This document shows positions 1-5,337 of a stretch of 5,343 bases of DNA, piece after piece. Position numbers and translations under genes: made by a program. The stretch is taken from assembly GCA_041687095.1 (NCBI GenBank), contig JAWLCQ010000266.1, forward strand, positions 1 to 5,343, in the 5' to 3' direction. Each line of letters opens with the position of its first letter. Position 1 is the first letter of the stretch. The DNA comes from JAWLCQ01 sp041687095 (lineage in GTDB: Bacteria; Planctomycetota; Phycisphaerae; SM23-33). The notes below the pieces were generated by a model. The model saw only the letters and a program-made list of their open reading frames with translations. It did not search any database and was not told the DNA's origin.

Positions 1-2
1 GC

Positions 3-50
3 GGAAAGAAGAAGAAACGGCAGGAGGAGAGGGGGCAGGGCGCGGGCTAG
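3..50 (+). CDS. possible 3' end of a convergent gene (fragment)
   Basis: From base 3 the plus strand reads an open frame of 15 codons ending in TAG at 48-50. The encoded tail is Lys/Arg/Glu-rich (GKKKKRQEERGQGAG), like the charged low-complexity C-termini common in GC-rich bacterial proteins. A second plus frame (from base 2) also stays open until TAG at 53-55, so the phase is not certain. Support is indirect: the strong stem-loop at 63-99 begins 12 bases after the stop, and the neighbouring minus-strand gene ends at 181, which would make this a normal convergent junction. No function can be assigned from 15 residues, and the stretch could equally be non-coding. Confidence 0.2.
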   Translation, partial: GKKKKRQEERGQGAG

Positions 51-62
51 CTTAGAAACCTT

Positions 63-99
63 CGCTCCCCCGGGACGAGCCCGGGCGGGGGCGGGAGCG
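63..99. terminator. stem-loop between possibly convergent genes
   Basis: An imperfect nested inverted repeat. The outer arms CGCTCCC (63-69) and GGGAGCG (93-99) are exact complements. Inside, CCCGGG at 69-74 can pair with CCCGGG at 80-85 around the loop ACGAG. The two pairings share base 69, so they are partly alternative. Neither side carries a long T tract: on the minus strand the structure is followed by a short TTT within AAGGTTTCTAAG. It could serve as a transcription end for either strand, but stability without a U tract is weak evidence in DNA this rich in GC. Confidence 0.35.
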
Positions 100-105
100 G
101 ACGGG

Positions 106-157
106 AAAAATGTGATAAAGAGACAGCCCAGGGGAGAGGGGTTCTCTCCCTCCCCTG
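106..157 (-). terminator. probable terminator downstream of the TPR/HEAT gene
   Basis: In minus-strand orientation the arm CAGGGGAG, read from 157 to 150, pairs exactly with CTCCCCTG, read from 136 to 129. This is an 8-bp stem starting 23 bases past the TAG stop of the gene ending at 181. Further G-C and G-U pairs can form inside it. After the stem the transcript is relatively T-rich, with TTTAT and then TTTTT at 110-106. However, the T run lies about 19 bases from the stem instead of directly against it, so this is a suboptimal intrinsic terminator. It is the least GC-rich patch in the left part of the window. Confidence 0.45.
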
Positions 158-180
158 TCCGTTCTCCCCCGCCGCGGCCG

Positions 181-2523
181 CTACCTCGCCGCGAGGAACG
201 CCTTGGCGACCATGCGGACGTGTTCGTCGGGGTCGTTGGCGAGGAACTCCAGGACGGGGGTCTGCCCGCGGAGGGTGGACGCCCCGAGCAGCTCGACGAG
301 GCGGAGGCGGACCAGCGGGCTGGGGTCCTCGATGGCGGAGGCGAACCAGCGGACGATGTCCTCGTGCAGGTCGCAGGGCTGCAGCGAGGCGAGCATCTCG
401 GACCGGACGGCCGGGGAGGGGTCCTTGAGGACCTCGACCATCATGCGGATGAGCACGCCCCGGCCGATGTGGGTCTGCAGGGGCCCGGGGGCGGTGGCGC
501 GGCGGGTTTCGAGTTCGCGGGCGAAGCACAGCAGGGCCCCCACCTGCCGGGCGGCGAGCACGCGCTGGGGCGTCTCGCCGCGACGGATGGCGAAGACGAG
601 CTGGCCCAGCATGCGATCGTACTGCGCGGTCCACTGGTCCGGGGCGTTGGGGTCGAGATCGGACAGGAGGCCCTTGCGGGTGACGGTGGTCGGGGCGATG
701 TCCATCTTCGGAAGGGCGCTGAAGATCGCGTGGCCCTGCTTGACGGGGTCCAGCGTGCCCCCGACGGTCAGGGGCAGGTCGGAGAGCGGGCGGCGGGCGA
801 GGGCGGCGGCGAGGGGCCCGCAGTCCACGCGGACGCGCACGGGGATGCGCTCCCCGGGAGGCAGGTACCGCGGGGCGGGCCAGAACACCAGGGGCAGGTC
901 GTTGAACCGCTCGGTGCGCGACCCGGAGGGCACGAGCACGTGGGGGTGCATCACCGGGTTCAGGACGCCCCAGTCCCCCAGGGGCAGGGCGATGTCGGCG
1001 GTGTTCATCAGGAGGGCGTCGACCTCGATGGGCTCGCCCACGCGGGCGCGCTCGCGCGCGGGCTGCAGCGAGACGCGGACGTACTTTTCCGGGGCCCGCC
1101 CGAGTTCGAGGACGGCGTCGGGGAAAGCCTGGGCGAGTTCGAGCACCTCGGGGGCGCCCTCGTACGGAGGCAGGGTGATGTCCGCCCCCGTCGCCAGTGC
1201 GCGCAGGCGGCGGTACGCGGGGCCGTTGCGGGGGAGATGGGCGGCGCGGGTGATGACGTCGCGGCCCTCCTCGATGCGCCCCAGTGTGAAGAGGCGTTCG
1301 GCGAGGAAGGCGGCGGCGTAGGCGTCCCGGGGCACCAGCTCCTGCAGCCGGTCGATGCCCGTCTGCGTCAGACCGCTGCGGATCTCCGCCACCCCGAGCA
1401 TGCGGCGGGTGAGCGGGTCGTTGGGATCGCCCAGTTCGGCGGCGCGGCGGGCGTAGGCGATGGCCTTGCGGGCGTCGGGCTGCGTGAGCAGGTAGAACCA
1501 CGCCAGTTGCTGCCCCTGGGCGGGGGAGGCGATTTCGTTGGGCTCGACCGGCCGCAGGGCCGTCTCCAGGTCGCGGACGAGGCGGGCGGCGTCGGCGGGG
1601 CGGTTGGCGGAGCGGTAGGCCTCGATGAGCAGCGAGCGCAGGTCGGCCGAGTCGCGGTGCTGCTGGAGAGCCTCGTCGAGGAAGGCGATGGCCTCGTTGG
1701 TTTGGCCGGCGTCGAGCATGGCATCGGCGCGGCGGACGAGGAGCGGATGGGCGCGGGGGTCGGAGAGCGGGACGCGGAGGACGGCGGCGGCGTGGGCGAG
1801 GAATCGCTGCGCCTGTGCGTGCAGGCCCATCTCCCCGAGGATCGTCCCCGCCTCCATGGCGGTGGCGAAGCTGCCCGGGTTGGTGCGGAGCAGGCCGAGG
1901 GCGGCCGAGGCGCGGTCGGCGGCGGAGAGGGTGTCCTGGAGAGCGAGGAGGCCCTGGAGGGCTCGTGGGGAGGCGGGATCGAGTTCGAGCGCCTCTTGGT
2001 AGGCGTCGCGGGCGGCGGGGAGATCCCCGCGGCCCTGGAGGAAGTCGGCGCGGAGGACGGCGGCAGCGGTGCGGACGGGGGCGGAGAGGGCGGAATCGGC
2101 CTGCCGTTGGGCGAGGTAGGCGATGCGTTCCTCGGCGGTCTGGAGCTGCTCGACGCCCAGTTCGAGGCGGCGGAGGTGCTGGGCGTAGTCGTGGGGGTGG
2201 GCGGCGAGGTAGCGGTCGAGGGCCTCGGCGGCGAGGTCGAGGCGGTTCTGCGACTGGTAGATCTCGGCGAGGATGCGTTGGACGAGCGGGTTGTCCGGGT
2301 GGTACTGCCTCGCGAACTGCGTGAGGGCGACGAGGCGGGCGGCGCGGGCGGGGGTGTCGGGGGGGGCGTGGATGAGGTTGCGGGCGGACAGCGCGAGGGA
2401 CTCGGCGATGAGGGCGGCGGAGGCGTCCTCGGGCGAATCCGCCCGGGCGGGACCGGGGCACAACAGGCCCGCCCCCACCACGGTGAGGATCAGAGCGATC
2501 CCTGCAAAGCGTGCATACTTCAT
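181..2523 (-). CDS. exported TPR/HEAT-repeat protein of unknown function
   Basis: A 780-residue protein that I cannot name. Residues 1-28 look like a Sec signal peptide: MKYAR, a hydrophobic core (about 7-21), then a PARA|DS cleavage site after Ala28. This fixes ATG 2523 as the start, although the frame is open 50 codons further up. Residues about 77-430 are alpha-helical with TPR-like units, recognisable by A-(2-3)-AL...P periodicity near 80-110 (LDLAAEALDRYLAAHP), 153-184 (ARDAYQEALELDP), 262-290 (NEAIAFLDEALQQH), 295-320, 340-365 and 400-428. Residues about 478-600 look beta-rich, with alternating V/R strands, an Asn-Thr loop near 507 and PPGERIPVRVRVDCGP at 555-570, suggesting an Ig-like sandwich. 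Residues about 686-780 hold HEAT-like pairs with DPSPAVR (701-707), DPSPLVR (733-739) and DPDEHVR (764-770). TPR and HEAT repeats usually mediate protein binding, so a periplasmic or surface scaffold role is inferred. The ribosome binding site is weak (GGGGAA, 8 bases upstream). No enzyme motif was seen. Confidence 0.88.
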   Translation of the reverse strand: MKYARFAGIALILTVVGAGLLCPGPARADSPEDASAALIAESLALSARNLIHAPPDTPARAARLVALTQFARQYHPDNPLVQRILAEIYQSQNRLDLAAEALDRYLAAHPHDYAQHLRRLELGVEQLQTAEERIAYLAQRQADSALSAPVRTAAAVLRADFLQGRGDLPAARDAYQEALELDPASPRALQGLLALQDTLSAADRASAALGLLRTNPGSFATAMEAGTILGEMGLHAQAQRFLAHAAAVLRVPLSDPRAHPLLVRRADAMLDAGQTNEAIAFLDEALQQHRDSADLRSLLIEAYRSANRPADAARLVRDLETALRPVEPNEIASPAQGQQLAWFYLLTQPDARKAIAYARRAAELGDPNDPLTRRMLGVAEIRSGLTQTGIDRLQELVPRDAYAAAFLAERLFTLGRIEEGRDVITRAAHLPRNGPAYRRLRALATGADITLPPYEGAPEVLELAQAFPDAVLELGRAPEKYVRVSLQPARERARVGEPIEVDALLMNTADIALPLGDWGVLNPVMHPHVLVPSGSRTERFNDLPLVFWPAPRYLPPGERIPVRVRVDCGPLAAALARRPLSDLPLTVGGTLDPVKQGHAIFSALPKMDIAPTTVTRKGLLSDLDPNAPDQWTAQYDRMLGQLVFAIRRGETPQRVLAARQVGALLCFARELETRRATAPGPLQTHIGRGVLIRMMVEVLKDPSPAVRSEMLASLQPCDLHEDIVRWFASAIEDPSPLVRLRLVELLGASTLRGQTPVLEFLANDPDEHVRMVAKAFLAAR

Positions 2524-2582
2524 CGGTGGGTTCCCCGACGGCCGAGCGGGCTCCGAAGCGCGCCACAACCGCCGCGGGCGAG

Positions 2583-2627
2583 CGCCCCCCCTCCCGCCGC
2601 GCGGGTCCAGCGGCTCTCGGGGGGGCG
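2583..2627. repeat. inverted repeat in the leader of the TPR/HEAT gene
   Basis: CGCCCCCCC at 2583-2591 is the exact complement of GGGGGGGCG at 2619-2627, separated by 27 bases that themselves contain CCGC (2595-2598) and GCGG (2610-2613). It lies between the strong hairpin at 2634-2669 and the start codon at 2523, so any transcript of the TPR/HEAT gene beginning upstream would have a highly structured leader. The rest of the spacer (2524-2702) shows no convincing -35/-10 pair. A TTGTGG (minus strand) has no matching AT-rich -10 about 17 bases on. The repeat may be regulatory or simply a product of GC-rich sequence. Confidence 0.35.
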
Positions 2628-2633
2628 ATGGAG

Positions 2634-2669
2634 CACCCCCAAGCGGCGGAAACCCGCCGCTTGGGGGTG
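2634..2669 (-). terminator. perfect 16-bp stem-loop ending the lgt-PDZ operon
   Basis: CACCCCCAAGCGGCGG (2634-2649) and CCGCCGCTTGGGGGTG (2654-2669) are perfect complements around the loop AAAC, giving a 16-bp stem. It begins 33 bases after the TAG of the PDZ protein gene and about 110 bases before the start of the next gene. That is where a terminator or mRNA 3'-end stabiliser belongs. No U tract follows on either strand, so it is not a classical intrinsic terminator. It could also be a copy of a dispersed palindromic (REP-like) element. Confidence 0.6.
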
Positions 2670-2702
2670 GCATTCATCGCACGGGCGGTTCAGAACTCGA
2701 AC

Positions 2703-4121
2703 CTAGCCGCCGGTCGGACCGGCGGGGTTCTGCTGGACCGGCGTGGGGGGCATGATCGAGACGTTCTCGAACTGCGACCCGCGCTGGACCCGCAGCAGGA
2801 CGGCCTGGCCGGGATTCTGCTGCAGAGCGGAGTTGAGCGTGTTGGCAACGGCGGTGACGTTGGCCACGCGGGTGCCGTTGATGCTCAGGACCAGGTCACC
2901 AGGGCGGAGGCCGGCGTAGGCGGCGGGCGTGTTGCGCCCGACGACCTCGACATACAGGCCGGGCTCGGTGCTGGTGGCGTTGTCGATCAGGTACTGATCG
3001 AGCGGAACCTTCTCGCGGAGGACCATGCCCAGGGGCCGGCTGATGGAGCGGGGCGCCTCGGCGGGGCGGACGGGCCAGGGAGCGGCCGTCAGCTCGACCT
3101 CGCGGACCTGCCCATCGACGCGGACGGTCAGCTTGACCTTCTCGCCTTCCTGGAGGGTCTCGATCTGGTTGCGGAGGTTGGCGGCGACCATCTCGGGGGC
3201 GGGGAAGCTCTCCAGCTCCTTGCCGTTGATCCCGATGATCTGGGCCCCGTCATTCACGCCGGCCTTCTCGGCACTGGTGCCGGGAACGACCTTGTGGATC
3301 ATGACGGCCGGGACCTTGATCGCGGCCAGGCTGCGCTCCTCATCCGACATCGGCCAGAAGTCGATGATGCCCACCCACGAGCGGCGGCGGATCTTGCCGT
3401 CGGCGGGGATCTTCTCGATGGCCCGCTTGAACTCCTCGGCGGGGATGAAGAAGTGCGTGCGCTCGACGGGGCGCATCCGGATGGGGACCACGCCCTGCTG
3501 GGTGGCGGTCTGGAAGTTCTGGAAGAGCTGCTCGCGAACGAGCCCGACGGCGAACCCGTCGGGGGTGAACACGGGGGACCCCACGCCGGTCAGCTCCCCG
3601 CCCGTCACGTACGCGATCCGCATGGGAGCGCGGGCGACGGCGGCGACGTACCCGGCCCCGGCGTACGGCTGGAAGCCCAGGTCACGGCCCATCAGGCCGA
3701 CCGAGGCGACGAGCTGCCCGGTGGGCAAGGGGCGCTGGGCGAAGTCGATCCGCTTCCACTGGTAGTTGCCCATGGCCTTGATGAACGTCAGGCCCGTCTG
3801 GCGATCGATGCCCAGCAGCTTGCCCTCCATGGGCTCCTTCATGCCGGGAACCTGGATCTCGATCTTCGTGATGACCTCGGGCGTGACGTTCGTGTCCAAC
3901 GCCGTCGTCATCAGCGTCCCGTCCTCCACCACGCACACCGCCAACCCGCCCGTCTGCGTATTGACGATCGACGTCTCGATGGTGAACACCACGTTCGCCA
4001 GGCCGCCCTTGGCCTTCTCGGTGACATCCGCCATCACCTTCCCGGGATCCTGAGCCCACGCGGCGGACGAGGCTACGGCGATCAGCCCCACCGCCACACA
4101 TACTGCCAATAGACGCTTCAT
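2703..4121 (-). CDS. exported HtrA-like pseudoprotease with two PDZ domains
   Basis: A 472-residue protein in the trypsin-like/PDZ/PDZ order of the HtrA/DegP family. Residues 1-23 are a Sec signal peptide (MKRLL, hydrophobic core, SSAAWA|QD). Residues about 33-240 resemble the chymotrypsin-fold domain, with recognisable family landmarks: EDGTLMTTALDT (66-77) where HtrA has DG-x-I-x-TN-x-H, GIDRQTGLTFIKA (104-116) where it has the TDLAVLK segment, and TGVGSPVF (178-185) followed by DGFAVGLV in place of GNSGGPL...DGxVVGI. Aligned this way, the triad His, Asp and Ser become Leu75, Gly110 and Val180, so proteolysis is not expected. PDZ1 spans about 249-345 (SWVGI, then GTSAEKAGVNDGAQIIGING). PDZ2 spans about 361-457 (PLGMVL, then NTPAAYAGLRPGDLVLSING). 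The protein likely works in the periplasm as a peptide-binding chaperone or adaptor; this is inferred from the domains. The start at 4121 is supported by the signal peptide and by AAGGAG 5 bases upstream; a longer frame would overlap lgt by 150 bases. Many family members are annotated simply as serine proteases, and that label should not be copied here. Confidence 0.9.
   Translation of the reverse strand: MKRLLAVCVAVGLIAVASSAAWAQDPGKVMADVTEKAKGGLANVVFTIETSIVNTQTGGLAVCVVEDGTLMTTALDTNVTPEVITKIEIQVPGMKEPMEGKLLGIDRQTGLTFIKAMGNYQWKRIDFAQRPLPTGQLVASVGLMGRDLGFQPYAGAGYVAAVARAPMRIAYVTGGELTGVGSPVFTPDGFAVGLVREQLFQNFQTATQQGVVPIRMRPVERTHFFIPAEEFKRAIEKIPADGKIRRRSWVGIIDFWPMSDEERSLAAIKVPAVMIHKVVPGTSAEKAGVNDGAQIIGINGKELESFPAPEMVAANLRNQIETLQEGEKVKLTVRVDGQVREVELTAAPWPVRPAEAPRSISRPLGMVLREKVPLDQYLIDNATSTEPGLYVEVVGRNTPAAYAGLRPGDLVLSINGTRVANVTAVANTLNSALQQNPGQAVLLRVQRGSQFENVSIMPPTPVQQNPAGPTGG
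2707..2725. repeat. 19-base palindrome at the 3' end of the PDZ gene
   Basis: CCGCCGGTC (2707-2715) and GACCGGCGG (2717-2725) are perfect complements around a single central G. The palindrome covers the last codons (Gly-Pro-Thr-Gly-Gly) just before the TAG stop at 2705-2703. With a realistic loop of 3-5 bases it would give a stem of 7-8 bp. It lies 37 bases from the strong hairpin at 2634-2669 and shares the CCGCCG core with it. It could be incidental to Gly/Pro codons or part of the mRNA 3'-end structure. Confidence 0.4.
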
Positions 4122-4126
4122 CTCAA

Positions 4127-4132
4127 CTCCTT
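4127..4132 (-). promoter_or_regulatory. ribosome binding site of the PDZ gene, overlapping the lgt stop
   Basis: AAGGAG, read on the minus strand from 4132 to 4127, stands 5 bases before ATG 4121-4119. It is the only strong Shine-Dalgarno sequence ahead of a start codon in the window and it fixes this start. Its first A is also the last base of the lgt stop codon (TGA at 4134-4132). Ribosomes terminating on lgt therefore uncover or reach the site directly, which is the usual arrangement for translational coupling. Confidence 0.8.
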
Positions 4133-5337
4133 CATCTGGGGGTACGAGTACGTTGCCTGCTCTTGGTTCGTTCAGAAGGGGCCGCCGGTTCACTTCCGGC
4201 GGCGGAAACCGCGATTCGCTCCGCCCAGGTCGGACCGGCCGAGCCCGGACGAAAATACAGTAGCAGCCAGAACAAAACTCCCGCAAGGGAGATTGCCAGC
4301 GACGTCACCTGGTTGTGCGTCAGGATCAGACGGGCGACGTTATGGGGGTTATCGGCCCGAATCGACTCCAGGATGAAGCGCGTAATCGGATACAGGATCA
4401 TCAGAAGCGTAAAAACCTGCCCCTCGCGCGTCCGCAGCCGGAAAAAGCCCCACAGCACCCCCGCCAGCACCAGGGCGTTGAGCAGCCCCAGCAACTGCGC
4501 GGGGCGCAGGGGCTGGGTGTGCTGGGCCTGGGCGATGGCGATCTGCTCGGGGGTGAATTCCCGCGGCGGGATCAGCCGCCCGTCCTCCCCCACCAGTTCC
4601 GCCGGGGGGCGGACCTGGTCGGCGGCGAGTTGGGCGGAGTACGGCGGGGACGGATGGGCCTCCTCGGAGAACGGATTCTCCCGCCCGTCGAGCTTCACCA
4701 GCGGCTCGGAGTACATCGGGAACCGCGTGTGCAGGGCCCAGTCCTCGCTGCACGCCCCGCCCCAGCAGCACCCGTTCAGCAGGCACCCCGCCCGCCCGAA
4801 CGCCAGCCCCACCATCAGGCTCACCGCGATGATGTCCAGGAACCGCCGCACCGGCAGCCGCTTGATCAGCAGGTACGCCAGCACCAGCCCCGTCCCCCCG
4901 ATCACCCCGCCGTAGTAGATCAGCCCCCCGCTGGTCACGTTGAACATCTCGGTCAGCGGGTCCGAGGCCGCCGCGAAGTACTCGTAGTTCTCGATGATGT
5001 ACGCGATGCGGGCGCCCGCCACCCCCCCCACCAGCGACAGCACGCCGACGGCGGCCACCGCCTCGGGGTTCTCCCCGACACGCCGCGCCCGCCACTGCGC
5101 CAGGCCAATCCCGCTCAGGAACCCGAACACCATCATCAGCCCGTACCCGTACACCCGCAGCGTGATGGTGAAGTGCAGCCACTCCAGCAGGAGCACGGCG
5201 GCGAGCCCCACCGTCAGCGGGGCCGACGCCCACGTCAGCACCCGCGGGGACAGGACGGTCAGGCGCGAAAGGGCGGCGGCGTCCAGGGCCTTGCCCTTGC
5301 CCTCGCCCGCGATCTCCGCGGCCCGCCGGCGAACCAT
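4132..5337 (-). CDS. lgt: prolipoprotein diacylglyceryl transferase
   Basis: An inner-membrane enzyme that transfers the diacylglyceryl group of phosphatidylglycerol to the lipobox cysteine of prelipoproteins, the first step of lipoprotein maturation. Counting from ATG 5337 there are 401 residues. The core starts near 56 and matches E. coli Lgt in order: YGYGLM at 63-68 (Tyr65 for Tyr26), AGARIAY at 107-113, GGLIYYGG at 137-144 (Tyr142 for His103), GRAGCLLNGCCWGG at 181-194 (Arg182 for Arg143, Gly193 for Gly154), RPAQL at 278-282, and YPITRFILESIR at 316-327 (Tyr316, Arg320 for Arg239, Glu324). Hydrophobic segments lie near 63-81, 94-116, 138-158, 166-182, 281-299, 306-321 and 344-362. The soluble loop at 195-277 is about 40 residues longer than in E. 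coli, and the last 35 residues are an Arg-rich tail. The first 55 residues, with a hydrophobic stretch at 41-56, are absent from E. coli Lgt (291 residues). The frame stays open to base 5343, so the true start may lie outside the window. Confidence 0.93.
   Translation of the reverse strand: MVRRRAAEIAGEGKGKALDAAALSRLTVLSPRVLTWASAPLTVGLAAVLLLEWLHFTITLRVYGYGLMMVFGFLSGIGLAQWRARRVGENPEAVAAVGVLSLVGGVAGARIAYIIENYEYFAAASDPLTEMFNVTSGGLIYYGGVIGGTGLVLAYLLIKRLPVRRFLDIIAVSLMVGLAFGRAGCLLNGCCWGGACSEDWALHTRFPMYSEPLVKLDGRENPFSEEAHPSPPYSAQLAADQVRPPAELVGEDGRLIPPREFTPEQIAIAQAQHTQPLRPAQLLGLLNALVLAGVLWGFFRLRTREGQVFTLLMILYPITRFILESIRADNPHNVARLILTHNQVTSLAISLAGVLFWLLLYFRPGSAGPTWAERIAVSAAGSEPAAPSERTKSRQRTRTPR
4181..4203. 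repeat. inverted repeat inside the 3' end of lgt
   Basis: GCCGCCGG (4181-4188) and CCGGCGGC (4196-4203) are perfect complements around the 7-base loop TTCACTT. The repeat lies in the poorly conserved Arg/Ser/Ala-rich tail of Lgt. The bases GCGGCGGAAACC (4199-4210) also occur exactly at 2643-2654 in the big hairpin after the PDZ gene, so the two sites may be related palindromes. The tail codes for nothing conserved, which would tolerate insertion of a small repeat. Chance similarity in GC-rich DNA is the alternative. Confidence 0.35.

Noticed and set aside
2458..2523. A lipobox in the TPR/HEAT protein (Leu-Leu-Cys at residues 20-22), which would make it an Lgt client.
   Set aside because: The residue before Cys is Leu, where Gly, Ala or Ser is required. 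A standard signal peptidase I site (Ala-Arg-Ala before Asp29) follows.
47..2677. An 876-codon minus-strand frame overlapping the TPR/HEAT gene.
   Set aside because: It is almost all Pro, Arg, His and Ala with no hydrophobic core, as expected from a shifted frame of the real gene.
112..2706. An 864-codon open frame on the plus strand, opposite the TPR/HEAT gene, plus several shorter ones.
   Set aside because: The translation is dominated by Gly, Glu, Val and Ala with no domain-like pattern. It is what results when a GC-rich gene with strong third-position bias is read on the other strand. The minus frame has a signal peptide and TPR/HEAT motifs.
3573..3584. Ser182 of the PDZ protein as a surviving catalytic serine.
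   Set aside because: It directly precedes the conserved Pro, one place from which the Gly-x-Ser-Gly-Gly-Pro nucleophile cannot be aligned without a gap. The His and Asp positions are also lost.
2511..4112. A 533-codon plus-strand frame opposite the PDZ gene.
   Set aside because: It has an Asp/Leu/Gly-rich low-complexity translation with no recognisable domain, and the opposing frame has clear PDZ motifs and a signal peptide.
4122..4286. A 55-residue N-terminal extension of the PDZ protein starting at ATG 4286.
   Set aside because: It would overlap lgt by about 150 bases and bury the signal peptide. The start at 4121 has AAGGAG at ideal spacing.
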